Positions 8,395 to 18,296 of a stretch of 64,000 nucleotides of DNA are shown here, one piece after another. This stretch comes from Gordonia heveisoli (GTDB lineage Bacteria > Actinomycetota > Actinomycetes > Mycobacteriales > Mycobacteriaceae). The translations under genes were made by a program, and so were the position numbers. Under the pieces are notes generated by a model, which had not been told where the DNA came from, did not search any database, and saw only the letters and a list, made by a program, of their open reading frames with translations. Where the stretch lies: positions 105,048 to 169,047 of the forward strand of contig NZ_JASXSH010000010.1 in the NCBI RefSeq assembly GCF_030315745.1, read 5' to 3'. Positions within the stretch are counted from its first letter, which is position 1. Each line of letters starts with the position of its first letter.

Positions 8395-11300
8395 ATGCTG
8401 CGTCTGCACCGCGCGGAGCGCACCGACACCCTGGCGGCGGCATTGGCCGACGTCCTGGCCGAACCATCGGCCGATCCGATGGCCCCGGAGATCGTCGTCG
8501 TCCCGGCCGCGGGTGTCGAACGCTGGTTGCAGCAACAACTGGCCCGAAGCCTCGGCGTCGCCTCCGGTCATGGTGTGGCGGCCGAGGACGGGATTGCGGC
8601 GAATATCGACTTCGTCGGACCGGCGGCCTTCACCGATGCCGTCGTGCGCGCGGTCGGCGCGGCGACCCCCGTTCGGCTGCACACTCGCCGGACGGACGAA
8701 CCGTGGCGCCGTGCTGCGCTGGTGTGGCCGGTGCTGCGGGTGATGGACGACCGGATCAACGATCCGCGGTTGGCGATGATCGCGCGGCATATCGGCGGTG
8801 GTGACGACTCCTCACCGCGGATCGGACGACGATTCGCGACCGCTCGTCACCTGGCCGACCTCTTCGATCGCTACGGTCGGCTTCGTCCGGCCATGATCGC
8901 GGCGTGGGCCGACGGCCGCGACGAGGACGGCACCGGTGCGGCGCTACCCGACGACATGACGTGGCAACCGGGATTCTGGCGGGCGGTCGCCACCGAGATC
9001 GGGGTGCCCCATCCGGCCACCGCACTTCCCGAGGTGACCGCGCGGCTACGGGCCGATCCGTCGGTAGCCGGACTGCCCGAACGGATTTCGGTGTTCGGCC
9101 CGACCCGGATCACCGAATCTTTCCGGCAGATCCTGTCCGCGTTGTCCGGCCACCGCGACGTCGACCTGTACCTGCCACATCCCAGTCCACGGCTGTGGGA
9201 GACGATCGCGAACGGACCGGTCGCGGGAGATTCGCCGCCGCGCCGCGCCGACCGGGTGGCCCCGGCGATCGATCATCCGCTGTTGGCCGGGCTGTCCAGG
9301 GACTGCCAGGAGCTCCAGCTTCGGCTGGCCGCCATCGCCGATACCGAGACCCACCATCGATCGGGTGCCGTCCCGGTGCCGTCGGTGCTGTCGGCGTTGC
9401 AGCTCGGGCTCCGTGACGACCGGCCGGCAGATCCGGGCTCCGCGACGTCGGTGCCGGCCGATACGAGTGTCGAGATCCATGCCTGCCACGGCCCCGAGCG
9501 GCAGGTGGAGGTGCTCCGCGACCGTCTGCTGCACCTGTTCGCCGCCGACCAGACCCTCCAGCCGCGTGACGTGGTGGTGATGTGTCCCGATGTGGAGACC
9601 TTCGCGCCGCTGATCCGCGGTGCCTTCGGCCAGGCCGGTCTGCACCATCCGGCCTTCGAACTGCGTGTCCGGCTGGCCGATCGCGGTGTGCGATCGGTCA
9701 ACCCGACCCTCGACGTGGTCGCGTCGCTGGTCGAACTCGCCGCCAGCCGGATCCGCGTCGACGAGGTGATGGATCTGCTCGACGCCGAACCGGTGCGGAG
9801 CCGGTTCGGGTTCACCGACGACGAGCTGGAACTGGTGCGTGAATGGCTGGGGCACAGCCACGTCCGCTGGGGTGTCGGCACCGCCGACCGCGCCCGGTAC
9901 GGGCTGGGACGTTTCGCCCAGGGCACCTTCGAGGCCGGTCTGGACCGTATCGCGCTCGGGGTGGTCGCCGAGGAGCTCGACGACGAATGGCTGGGCACTG
10001 CACTGCCGTTGGCGGGTGTGGAGAGTACATCGATCGATCTGGTCGGCCGCTTCGGTGACCTGATGGCGCGGCTCTCGACGACGCTGACCGCGCTGGCCGA
10101 GCCCGCACCGGCAGCCCGGCGACTGGACACCCTCGTCGAGGCCATCGACTCGCTGACGGCCACCGCACCGGGGGAGGACTGGCAGCGCGCCCAGGCCATC
10201 CGGTTGCTGGGTGAGGCGCTGGGCGTCGATGCCACCGCCCCCGACGATGCCACCGCCCCCGACGATGCCACCGCCACAGACGATGTCGCGACTCCGGTGC
10301 TGCGGTTGCCCGACCTGCGGGATCTCATGTCGGCGCTCACCGCGTCACGGCCGACCCGCGCCAACTTCTGTACCGGTGAGCTGACCGTCTGCTCGATGGT
10401 GCCGATGCGCTCGGTGCCCCATCGCGTCATCGTGCTGCTCGGCGTCGACGCCGAATCCTTCCCACGGGTACAACGTATCGACGGAGACGACGTACTGGGG
10501 GTTAATCCTCTTGTGGGCGAGCGTAATCCGCGTGACGAGGACCGACAGTGCTTCCTCGACGCGATCGGTGCCGCGACCGATGCGCTGCTGGTCTTCTACA
10601 GCGGGGCCGACCCGGTGTCGGGCCGCCGGATCCCGCCCGCGGTGGTGGTCAGCGAACTCGCGGATGCGGTCACCGCGCTGACCGGCGCGAGTCCGGTCAT
10701 CAACCACACGCTGCACGGCTTCGACGAACGCAACTTCGTGGCCGGTGCGATTCCCGGAATCGACGGTCCCTTCGGCCACGACAGGTCACTGCTGGCCGGT
10801 GCACGGGCATTACGGTCGCCGACGCGTGTCACCGAGACGATGGCCACCCTGGAACTTTCCGAGATCACCACCGACGCCGAAGATCCCGAGCTGGCGGATG
10901 CCGGGGTCATCGATCTGTCCACCCTCGTCGAGTTCCATCTCGATCCGATCGCGGGCTTTCTGCGGCAGCGCGTCGGCGCCCGGATCCCCGGCGAACTACG
11001 CCGTCATCCCGATCAGCTCGAGGTGAAACTCGACGCGCTCGACACGTGGGGGATCGGCGAGCGTTTTCTCCAGCGGATGCTGGCGGGCGCGTCCATCGAG
11101 GACTGCCAGGCGGCCGAACTACGACGGGGGACGTTGCCGCCGTTCGCCTTCGGGACTCGGACCCTGGAAGTGATATCCCGGCAGACGCACAATCTGTATC
11201 GCGCCGTCGCCGACCTACGTTCGGGCGCGCCGCGGACGCTCGACGTCGGAGTTCGGCTGCCCGACGGCAGGCGCGTCCACGGCACCGTCGCCGACGTCTT

Positions 11301-11907
11301 CGGCAACGCTCAGGTCAGCGCGTCCTACTCCCGTTTGCGCGCCAAACATCAACTCGGCGCATGGATCCGGATGGTCGTCATCGCCGCCGCCGCCGAACAG
11401 GGTGGTTCCGGTTCGGACCGGATCGACCGGGTCGTCGCGGTGGGACGTGCCGGGATGGGCGGCGGGACCACCCGGCTCACCCTGCGGCGCCCCGATGATC
11501 CGGTGGGCATCCTGACCGATCTGGTCCGCCTGCGTGATGCGGGCCTGCGCACCCCGCTGCCGGTACCTCTGGACCCGGCGATGGCGTTCGCCGAGCAGGC
11601 CGGGTCCGGCGACTCGGCGGCCGCGGACGGCGCCGTCGGCGATCGTCGGGTCTCGTGGGCGATCAACGGGGCCCGGCGGATTTTCGAGGACACCTTCGGC
11701 GACCACACCAACCCGTATGTCCGGTTGATCTTCGCCGGCGACGTCCTCGCCGATGTCGACTTCGACGCTGTGCTGCGCCCGACGGTGCCCGACGGCAGCG
11801 TCTTCCATGGCCACCCGGTGCCCGCCGCGGTAGGTGAACCACTGTTCTGCGGCCTGGCCCGGGCGGTGTGGGCGCCACTGATCGCCCATCGGGGAGAACA
11901 CTCATGA
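8395..11907 (+). CDS. recC: exodeoxyribonuclease V subunit gamma RecC
   Basis: RecC (1170 residues) is the structural and Chi-scanning subunit of the RecBCD helicase-nuclease, which processes DNA ends for recombination. It opens with a helicase-like but inactive domain (IVVVPAAGVERWLQQQLARSLG) and contains RecC-typical stretches such as HACHGPERQVEVLRDRLLHLF, GVDAESFPR and VNPLVGERNPRDEDRQCFLDAI. A short 18-bp in-frame tandem repeat near residue 612 inserts an Asp/Ala/Thr-rich linker. The stop overlaps the recB start as ATGA. The order C-B-D is the one I recall for mycobacteria. ATG 8395 starts the family-typical N-terminus. Confidence 0.95.
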   Translation: MLRLHRAERTDTLAAALADVLAEPSADPMAPEIVVVPAAGVERWLQQQLARSLGVASGHGVAAEDGIAANIDFVGPAAFTDAVVRAVGAATPVRLHTRRTDEPWRRAALVWPVLRVMDDRINDPRLAMIARHIGGGDDSSPRIGRRFATARHLADLFDRYGRLRPAMIAAWADGRDEDGTGAALPDDMTWQPGFWRAVATEIGVPHPATALPEVTARLRADPSVAGLPERISVFGPTRITESFRQILSALSGHRDVDLYLPHPSPRLWETIANGPVAGDSPPRRADRVAPAIDHPLLAGLSRDCQELQLRLAAIADTETHHRSGAVPVPSVLSALQLGLRDDRPADPGSATSVPADTSVEIHACHGPERQVEVLRDRLLHLFAADQTLQPRDVVVMCPDVETFAPLIRGAFGQAGLHHPAFELRVRLADRGVRSVNPTLDVVASLVELAASRIRVDEVMDLLDAEPVRSRFGFTDDELELVREWLGHSHVRWGVGTADRARYGLGRFAQGTFEAGLDRIALGVVAEELDDEWLGTALPLAGVESTSIDLVGRFGDLMARLSTTLTALAEPAPAARRLDTLVEAIDSLTATAPGEDWQRAQAIRLLGEALGVDATAPDDATAPDDATATDDVATPVLRLPDLRDLMSALTASRPTRANFCTGELTVCSMVPMRSVPHRVIVLLGVDAESFPRVQRIDGDDVLGVNPLVGERNPRDEDRQCFLDAIGAATDALLVFYSGADPVSGRRIPPAVVVSELADAVTALTGASPVINHTLHGFDERNFVAGAIPGIDGPFGHDRSLLAGARALRSPTRVTETMATLELSEITTDAEDPELADAGVIDLSTLVEFHLDPIAGFLRQRVGARIPGELRRHPDQLEVKLDALDTWGIGERFLQRMLAGASIEDCQAAELRRGTLPPFAFGTRTLEVISRQTHNLYRAVADLRSGAPRTLDVGVRLPDGRRVHGTVADVFGNAQVSASYSRLRAKHQLGAWIRMVVIAAAAEQGGSGSDRIDRVVAVGRAGMGGGTTRLTLRRPDDPVGILTDLVRLRDAGLRTPLPVPLDPAMAFAEQAGSGDSAAADGAVGDRRVSWAINGARRIFEDTFGDHTNPYVRLIFAGDVLADVDFDAVLRPTVPDGSVFHGHPVPAAVGEPLFCGLARAVWAPLIAHRGEHS
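10228..10281 (+). repeat. in-frame 18-bp tandem repeat, three copies, in recC
   Basis: Three adjacent 18-bp units (10228-10245, 10246-10263, 10264-10281) encode DATAPD, DATAPD and DATATD. The first two are identical and the third has two changes. The repeat keeps frame and probably lies in a surface linker. Confidence 0.9.
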
Positions 11908-14900
11908 CCCAGCCCCGCACCTTCGACCTCGCCGAGGATCTGCCCGAGGCCACCACCGTCCTGGAGGCCAGCGCGGGTACCGGCAAGACCTATGCCATCG
12001 TCGGGTTGGCGGCACGGTATCTGGCAGAGGGAGTGCCGATCTCGTCGATGCTGCTGGTCACCTTCAGCCGGGCTGCCACCGCCGAACTCCGGGAGCGGAT
12101 GCGGGAGCGGGTGCGGGCGCTGCTGCGCGCCCTGGACCCCGGCGCTGTGGCCACCGATGATTCCGCGTCCGATGATCGGGTGGTCGCTCTGCTGCGGTCG
12201 GGTACTCCGGCGCAACAGGCGGCATACCGCGACAACCTGCGGCGCGCCATGGCGGACTTCGATGCGTCCACCATCGCCACCACCCACACGTTCTGCAATC
12301 GCATGCTGGAAGTGCTCGGCCTACTCGGGGAGCGCGAGATGGTCTACTCGATCGTCGAGGAGGTCGACGACCTGACCGAGGAGGTGGCGCTCGACCTGTA
12401 CCTACGCGGCTATGCGGCCAGTCCGGCGCCCGACTTCGACTACGAGGTGGCACTCTCTATCGCCAAGGATGCCGTGCGCCAGCCCGCCGTCGACCTCGTC
12501 CCGGACCCGGGTATCGCGCGCCCCGACGAGTCGGGTACCGATCGGGCAGGCGAGGCGGATCGGGTCGCCTCGATGCGCGTGCGGTTCGCCGCCCGGGTGC
12601 GCGACATCGTCGAGGAACGCAAACGCAGCGGCCGGTTGCGGACCTACGACGACCTGCAGACGATCCTCTACCGGATCATCACCGACCCCGACGTCGGCGC
12701 GGACGCATGCGCGCGGATCCGCAACACCTTCCAGGTGGCGCTCGTCGACGAGTTCCAGGACACCGACCCGCTGCAGTGGGAGATCCTGCGCCGCTGCTTC
12801 CACGGCCATCGCAGGCTGATCCTCGTCGGCGATCCGAAGCAGTCGATCTACGGGTTCCGTGGTGCCGAGGTACTGAGCTATCTGAACGCGGTCACCTGCG
12901 CCGACACCCTCCGGGCCCTCGACGTCAATCGTCGTTCGGACGGGGCGTTGGTCTCGGCGCTGTCGGCGATCTATGGCGGTGCGACCCTCGGTGACCCGCG
13001 GATCGTGGCCCGGCCGGTCAGTGCGGCGCATCCCGGTAGCAGGATCGACGACGTTGCGCCACTGCAGATCCGGGCGTTCCTGCGGCAGGACTTCGGCGAG
13101 AACGACAAGACCGGTGCCGGCCTGCCGAAGGCCGCCGCCGCACGGGACAAGATCATCGCCGACGTCGCCGACGACGTCGCCGACCGGCTGGCGGCCGGCC
13201 ACACCATCGAGGCCGACGGTTCGCGGCGTCCGATCCGCGCGGGCGACATCGCGATCCTGGTGCGCCAGAACAAGACCATCGAACCGCTCCGGTCGGCATT
13301 GGCCGACCGGGGGGTCCATGCGGTGATCGGCTCGGGTGCCAACGTCTTCCACACCGCCGCCGCGCAGCACTGGTTGTGGGTACTGCGCGCCGTCGAACTA
13401 CCCTCCCGCAACGATCGGGTGCGGCTGGCGGCGCTGACCCCGCTCTGCGGGTGGAGTGCCGGGCGCATCGACGCCGAGGGAGAGACCGGCACCGCCGAAC
13501 TGGCCGCCGAGTTCGCGACTCTCGGAAAGGTTCTCGCCGACGGTGGGTTTGCCGCCATGGCCCAGCGATTGCTGGATCGCAACGAGGTGGCGGCTCGGGT
13601 ACTGGCCGCCGCCGACGGTGAACGATCGCTGACCGATCTGCTGCAGATCTCCACACTGTGCAATGCGCATGTGGTCGACACGGGCGCCGGAATCGCCGGC
13701 GTGAGTCAGTGGCTCGCCGACCGGATCGCCGATGATTCGCGACGTCAGCGGACCGATGAATCCAGCCGCAGGCTCGAACGTGACGCGCAGGCCGTGCAGA
13801 TCATGACCGTGCACGCGAGCAAGGGATTGCAGTTCCCGATCGTGTACGTGCCCTTCGGGTGGGACGGCACCTGGATCACCGAAGATGGCAACATCACCTT
13901 CCACGACGAGCAGGGAGTCCGGCGGCTCGACGTCGGTGGGCGAGACGGACCGGGTCGGTCCGGCCGACGGCTCCGCTACGGCGCCGAGGTGGCCGGTGAA
14001 GACCTTCGACTGCTGTATGTGGCGCTCACCCGCGCCCAGTCGCAAGCTGTGCTGTGGTGGGTGCCCACCGCGAACACGCCGACCGGTCCGCTGCACCGGC
14101 TGGTCTTCGGCCGGGACTCGGCGACCAGCCCCGAACCCGGTGGACCGTGGACGGCAGCACCGCGCGTCGACATCCCCGACGACGCGAATTGTGTTGCGCA
14201 ACTGAAAGGATTGAGTCTCCGCGACCGTGGGGTCGAGATCATTCCGGCGGGGCGGCGTGGTGCCACGACGGTGATCGACGCCGACGGCGCCGCCGGCCGC
14301 CGACCCGAACTCGCCCTGGCACACTTCGATCGGCCCATCGATGCGGACTGGCGGCGCACGTCCTACTCGGCGATCATCGCCGGCGCCGCGCACACCCACG
14401 TCACCTCCGGCAGCGAACCGGACGCGACGCGTCTGGAGACCGCGCTGGACGACGAACCCACGGATGAATCGGGGGCCGAATCCGACGACTGGGAGACGGA
14501 AGTCGGGAACGTCACCGGCCTGCCGTCCCCGATGAACGGACTGCCCTTCGGCGCCGGTTTCGGCACGCTCGTGCACGAAGTTCTCGAATACGTCGACACG
14601 TCGGCGCCGGATATGCGGGCCCACGTGGCCGAACTCGTCGCCCGGGCGACCGCCGGCCGCGGGGACGGGATGGACCCGCTCGTGCTCACCGACGCGTTGT
14701 GTGCCGTGCTCACGACGCCGCTGGGATTCGGCGATCTGTGGGGGATCGCCCCGGGTGATCGTCTGGCCGAGCTGGACTTCGAGTTGCCGCTGGGCGGATC
14801 GGCACCCGTTCGGCTGGGTGTGCTCGCCGATCTCATGGACCGGCATCTGCCCGCCGATGATCCGCTGCTGGAATACTCCGAGCGGCTGCGCGAACTGCCC

Positions 14901-15290
14901 GACCGGGTCCTGTCCGGCTATCTGACCGGGAGTATCGACTCGGTGCTGCGGACCCCGCAAGGACGCTTCGTCATCGTCGACTACAAGACCAACCGGCTAC
15001 GGCCAGGGGTGCTACAGGTCACCGACTTCGACGCACCGTCCCTCGCCGAGGAGATGATCGGCGCGCACTACCCGCTGCAGGCGATGCTCTATTCGGTTGC
15101 CCTGCACCGATATCTACGCTGGCGGATGCCCGCCTACGACCCGGCGGTCCACCTCGGCGTCGTCCAGTACCACTTCGTGCGGGGAATGGCCGGACCACTG
15201 ACGCCGCCGGGCTGTGGCGTATTCGAGTGGCGTCTGCCCCCGCAATTGGTGATCGACCTGTCCGATGCACTGGCCGGGAGGCAGGCATGA
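11904..15290 (+). CDS. recB: exodeoxyribonuclease V subunit beta RecB
   Basis: RecB (1128 residues) is the 3'-to-5' helicase and the nuclease of RecBCD. The UvrD-like Walker A EASAGTGKT is at residues 21-29 and the Walker B region VDEFQDTDPLQW near residue 280. The helicase motif VQIMTVHASKGLQFPIVYVP is near residue 635. The C-terminal nuclease domain has VIVDYKTNRL near residue 1023, with the catalytic Asp and Lys. The start ATG 11904 overlaps the recC stop; an upstream in-frame start at 11868 is rejected because it would overlap recC further. The stop overlaps recD, again as ATGA. Confidence 0.96.
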   Translation: MTQPRTFDLAEDLPEATTVLEASAGTGKTYAIVGLAARYLAEGVPISSMLLVTFSRAATAELRERMRERVRALLRALDPGAVATDDSASDDRVVALLRSGTPAQQAAYRDNLRRAMADFDASTIATTHTFCNRMLEVLGLLGEREMVYSIVEEVDDLTEEVALDLYLRGYAASPAPDFDYEVALSIAKDAVRQPAVDLVPDPGIARPDESGTDRAGEADRVASMRVRFAARVRDIVEERKRSGRLRTYDDLQTILYRIITDPDVGADACARIRNTFQVALVDEFQDTDPLQWEILRRCFHGHRRLILVGDPKQSIYGFRGAEVLSYLNAVTCADTLRALDVNRRSDGALVSALSAIYGGATLGDPRIVARPVSAAHPGSRIDDVAPLQIRAFLRQDFGENDKTGAGLPKAAAARDKIIADVADDVADRLAAGHTIEADGSRRPIRAGDIAILVRQNKTIEPLRSALADRGVHAVIGSGANVFHTAAAQHWLWVLRAVELPSRNDRVRLAALTPLCGWSAGRIDAEGETGTAELAAEFATLGKVLADGGFAAMAQRLLDRNEVAARVLAAADGERSLTDLLQISTLCNAHVVDTGAGIAGVSQWLADRIADDSRRQRTDESSRRLERDAQAVQIMTVHASKGLQFPIVYVPFGWDGTWITEDGNITFHDEQGVRRLDVGGRDGPGRSGRRLRYGAEVAGEDLRLLYVALTRAQSQAVLWWVPTANTPTGPLHRLVFGRDSATSPEPGGPWTAAPRVDIPDDANCVAQLKGLSLRDRGVEIIPAGRRGATTVIDADGAAGRRPELALAHFDRPIDADWRRTSYSAIIAGAAHTHVTSGSEPDATRLETALDDEPTDESGAESDDWETEVGNVTGLPSPMNGLPFGAGFGTLVHEVLEYVDTSAPDMRAHVAELVARATAGRGDGMDPLVLTDALCAVLTTPLGFGDLWGIAPGDRLAELDFELPLGGSAPVRLGVLADLMDRHLPADDPLLEYSERLRELPDRVLSGYLTGSIDSVLRTPQGRFVIVDYKTNRLRPGVLQVTDFDAPSLAEEMIGAHYPLQAMLYSVALHRYLRWRMPAYDPAVHLGVVQYHFVRGMAGPLTPPGCGVFEWRLPPQLVIDLSDALAGRQA

Positions 15291-17257
15291 GTGCGGTTCT
15301 GAGCGACTGGGCGGATGCCGGAGTGCTCGGCGTCGCCGATGTGCACATCACCGAGCGGCTGGTTCGGATGTGCGGCGAACCCGTTGGCGAAGATGCCCAA
15401 CTCGGTGCCGCACTCGCTGTCCGCTCGGTCCGGCTGGGGTCCACCTGTTTCGCCCTCGATCGGGCCGTCGACGTTCTCGGTGCCGACGACGATCATGGAC
15501 TCGCGGTGCCGGGTACCGCGGATCTGGTTGCCGCGCTGGTCGAGTCTCCGCTGGTGGCCGGGGCGCGCACCGGACCGCTGCGCCCGCTGGTCCTGATGTC
15601 GTCGGCCGACGGGCCATTGCTGTATCTACAGAAATACTTCCGTCAGGAGCAACTGATCCGGGAGGTACTCGAGCAGCGATCGCAGACGATGCCGACCGTC
15701 GACGACGCGGCCCTGACCACTGCGATCGCCGCCGCCTTCGACGCACCGGAGGGGATGACCGAGTCGGCGATCGACATGCAGCGGGTCGCTGCCGCGGTGG
15801 CCGCGATCCGTACCACCACGGTGCTCGCCGGTGGTCCGGGTACCGGGAAGACCTATACGGTTGCCCGGATTCTGGCGGTGCTGCGGCGCCTGCATGGCCC
15901 CGATCTGCGTATCGGCCTGTGTGCGCCGACTGGTCGTGCGGCCGCTCAGCTGCAGGCATCGGTGTCGGATGAGGCGAGTCGTGCCACGGCGTCTGGGAAG
16001 AGCGGCCTGACCGGCGAACTCCGGGCCGTCACGGTGCATTCGTTGCTGGGCTGGCGACCGGGATCGAACCCGCGGTACGGGCGGGGGCGGACGCTACCGC
16101 ATGACGTGATCGTCGTCGACGAGACGTCGATGTTGTCGATGACCGCGATGAGTCGACTGCTGGAAGCTGTCCGGCCCGATGCCCGACTGATCTTCGTCGG
16201 CGATCCGCATCAGCTGGCGTCGGTCGATGCGGGCGCGGTGCTCGCGGACCTCGTGGAGCGCACCGCATTCGCCGATGCGGCAACATCGGAGGCGGCAACA
16301 TCGGTGGCGGCCCACTCGGGAGCGGCGGCTTCGATAGCAGCGAGCGCCGAGGATCGCGTGGCCCGTATTCGTCGGGTGGTCGGTGCGGATGTGGCGGAAT
16401 CCGAGTCGGCGCGGCTGGCGCAGGGGGTGGTCACGCTGCGGCGTGGCTACCGGTTCGGCGGTGGTATCGCCGCGGTCGCCGCCGCGGTGAACGCCGGTGA
16501 CGCCGACACGGTCCTCGATCTGATCGCCGACCCCGCGATCGCCGACGTCGAACTCGTCGATCCAGCCGACATCAGCTCGGTGCGTGGCGATGTCGTGCGG
16601 TGGGGCCGCGAACTACGGCACGCCGCCGATGCCGGTGATGCCGACACCGCCCTGGCCGCATTGGACTCGCACCGCGTACTGTGCGCCCACCGGGAGGGCG
16701 CCTGGGGTGTGCGCGGCTGGTCACGCCGGGTCGCCGAGTGGCTCGGCCACCCCGACCGGGATGCGCGCGACGTGGTGGAATGGTATCGGGGACAACCGAT
16801 TCTGGTGACCGCCAACGACCGGCAGACGTCGACGTTCAACGGCGACACCGGGGTGGTGATCGCCGACCCGGCGCACGAGCGCACCGATGCGGTGCGCATC
16901 GCGTTCCGGCGGGGCGCCCAGCTCAAGCTGCTCGCACCCACCCAACTCGCCGATGTCGCACCGGTCTATGCGATGACGATCCATCGCAGCCAGGGCAGTC
17001 AGTTCGAGCGGGTGACGGTGGTGCTGCCACCGACCGGATCCGAACTGCTCACCCGGGAGTTGCTGTACACCGCGATCACCCGTGCGCGTCATCAAGTGCG
17101 GATCGTCGCGACCCCTGAGGTACTCGGTGCCGCCGTCGCTCGGCGCGTGCAGCGTGCGAGTGGATTGCGCTCGCCGGTGACCGTGATCGGCCCGGGGCCG
17201 TCGGCAGTTCCCGGTGATACCGTGCGGGGCGCAGATATCCAGGACTTCGGGGGGTGA
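15287..17257 (+). CDS. recD: exodeoxyribonuclease V subunit alpha RecD
   Basis: RecD (656 residues) is the 5'-to-3' helicase motor of RecBCD. Walker A GGPGTGKTYT is near residue 183, Walker B reads VIVVDETSMLSM, and the C-terminal helicase motifs appear as PVYAMTIHRSQGSQFERV and LLYTAITRAR. Between Walker B and the next motif there is an alanine-rich insert (about residues 330-355) built from 15-bp repeats, probably a loop. ATG 15287 overlaps the recB stop. The recD stop in turn overlaps the GTG of the next gene, which encodes a membrane protein. Confidence 0.95.
   Translation: MSAVLSDWADAGVLGVADVHITERLVRMCGEPVGEDAQLGAALAVRSVRLGSTCFALDRAVDVLGADDDHGLAVPGTADLVAALVESPLVAGARTGPLRPLVLMSSADGPLLYLQKYFRQEQLIREVLEQRSQTMPTVDDAALTTAIAAAFDAPEGMTESAIDMQRVAAAVAAIRTTTVLAGGPGTGKTYTVARILAVLRRLHGPDLRIGLCAPTGRAAAQLQASVSDEASRATASGKSGLTGELRAVTVHSLLGWRPGSNPRYGRGRTLPHDVIVVDETSMLSMTAMSRLLEAVRPDARLIFVGDPHQLASVDAGAVLADLVERTAFADAATSEAATSVAAHSGAAASIAASAEDRVARIRRVVGADVAESESARLAQGVVTLRRGYRFGGGIAAVAAAVNAGDADTVLDLIADPAIADVELVDPADISSVRGDVVRWGRELRHAADAGDADTALAALDSHRVLCAHREGAWGVRGWSRRVAEWLGHPDRDARDVVEWYRGQPILVTANDRQTSTFNGDTGVVIADPAHERTDAVRIAFRRGAQLKLLAPTQLADVAPVYAMTIHRSQGSQFERVTVVLPPTGSELLTRELLYTAITRARHQVRIVATPEVLGAAVARRVQRASGLRSPVTVIGPGPSAVPGDTVRGADIQDFGG
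16277..16321 (+). repeat. in-frame 15-bp tandem repeat, about three copies, in recD
   Basis: Units at 16277-16291, 16292-16306 and a diverged 16307-16321 encode AATSE, AATSV and AAHSG. They sit in an Ala/Ser-rich insertion absent from the helicase motifs on either side. Confidence 0.8.
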
Positions 17258-18222
17258 CGGTGAACGGGCCAACGCACGATTTCGGTCGTGATCAGCCGTC
17301 TGGCTGGTCGCCGGCGAACACCGGCGGGCAACCGCCACCGGGCTGGGCGGCGTACCGGACGGGCGGGCACCCGGGCTACTCCGGTGGTCCGGGCTACTCC
17401 GGTGGTTCCGGCGCCCCAGGTGGTTCCGGTGCCTCAGGTGGTTCCGGTGGCAGTGGGAAGGCCGTCGCGGTCGTGCTGGGTCTGGCAGTGGTGCTGGTCG
17501 TCGCGCTCGCGGCGATCGTCATCGTCGCCGTCCGCCCGGACGACTCCGACAGGAGCGATGCCGGCACCACGACGCCCAGCGCGTCGGAGACGGCGCCCGA
17601 ACCCGAGCCGACCACACCGCCCGTCGACGAGCCGGTGTGTGCACCGCCGAAAGCCGCGCTGATAACTCCAGGTGGGTGGAAGACGGTGTCCGGTAAGCGT
17701 GGCTTGGCCTACGATGTCCCGGCCAACTGGGAGGTCGCCAGCTGCGGGACGCTCATCGGCTGGGAGAAGAAGTGCAGCACCGGGCCATTCGGCTCGTGCC
17801 CGATCCGCATGTTGAGCAGTGCCGCTTCGGCGACGACACCGCAGTGCTCGCGGACGAGTATCAGCGCGTCCGGCGTCGGGGGCGCGGCCTCGTCACCGGA
17901 TATCACCGCGGCGGTGAACACCGAGGCCGCGCTGGTCGCCGACATCTACACCTCGGAGTCGGGTCATGTGCCCAAGGTTACGCTGAGCGCACCGCGCAGG
18001 CTCACGGTCGGTGGTGCACCGGCGGTGGAGGTGGTGGCCACGGTGACCGACGTCGAGACCTCCACCTGCATCGGATCGACCGCCATCCACACCATGGTGG
18101 CGACGATGTCTCCGCTACAGAAGTCACCGGTGGTCTTCGTGATCTCGCTGGTTCAGGGTGTCCGGGGCGCGGAGTCCCCGACGATCGCGGCGCAGATGGT
18201 GGCCACTCTGCGGCTGAGCTGA
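17254..18222 (+). CDS. membrane-anchored protein with Gly-rich N-terminus, function unknown
   Basis: I do not recognise this 322-residue protein. Residues 1-68 are Gly/Pro/Ser-rich and include four 6-residue repeats (GYSGGP, GYSGGS, GAPGGS, GASGGS). One membrane helix spans about 69-95, and a Thr/Pro/Glu-rich linker follows. The C-terminal domain of about 190 residues is presumably outside the cell, with several cysteines (for example CGTLIGWEKKC and CP) that could form disulfides. The layout resembles actinobacterial lipoprotein-like or sensor ectodomains. GTG 17254 overlaps the recD stop (GTGA), with a second GTG at 17260. Co-transcription with recBCD is likely; a functional link is not established. 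Confidence 0.75.
   Translation: MTVNGPTHDFGRDQPSGWSPANTGGQPPPGWAAYRTGGHPGYSGGPGYSGGSGAPGGSGASGGSGGSGKAVAVVLGLAVVLVVALAAIVIVAVRPDDSDRSDAGTTTPSASETAPEPEPTTPPVDEPVCAPPKAALITPGGWKTVSGKRGLAYDVPANWEVASCGTLIGWEKKCSTGPFGSCPIRMLSSAASATTPQCSRTSISASGVGGAASSPDITAAVNTEAALVADIYTSESGHVPKVTLSAPRRLTVGGAPAVEVVATVTDVETSTCIGSTAIHTMVATMSPLQKSPVVFVISLVQGVRGAESPTIAAQMVATLRLS
17374..17445 (+). repeat. in-frame 18-bp Gly-rich tandem repeat, four copies
   Basis: Units at 17374-17391, 17392-17409, 17410-17427 and 17428-17445 encode the pattern G-x-x-G-G-x. They build the flexible cytoplasmic tail just before the membrane helix. Confidence 0.85.
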
Positions 18223-18243
18223 TCGGCCGGCCGGCCGGCCCGC

Positions 18244-18266
18244 CCGCCCGGCTCCGGGCCGGGTGG
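18244..18266. terminator. possible terminator between convergent genes
   Basis: A 9-bp stem (18244-18252 with 18258-18266, one G-T pair, 5-base loop) lies in a GC-only stretch between the recD-linked membrane gene and the TetR gene. There is no T-run, so this is a weak call based on stem and position. Confidence 0.35.
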
Positions 18267-18296
18267 TGGTGGCGCAGCGTGGGGGGCATTCCTCGC

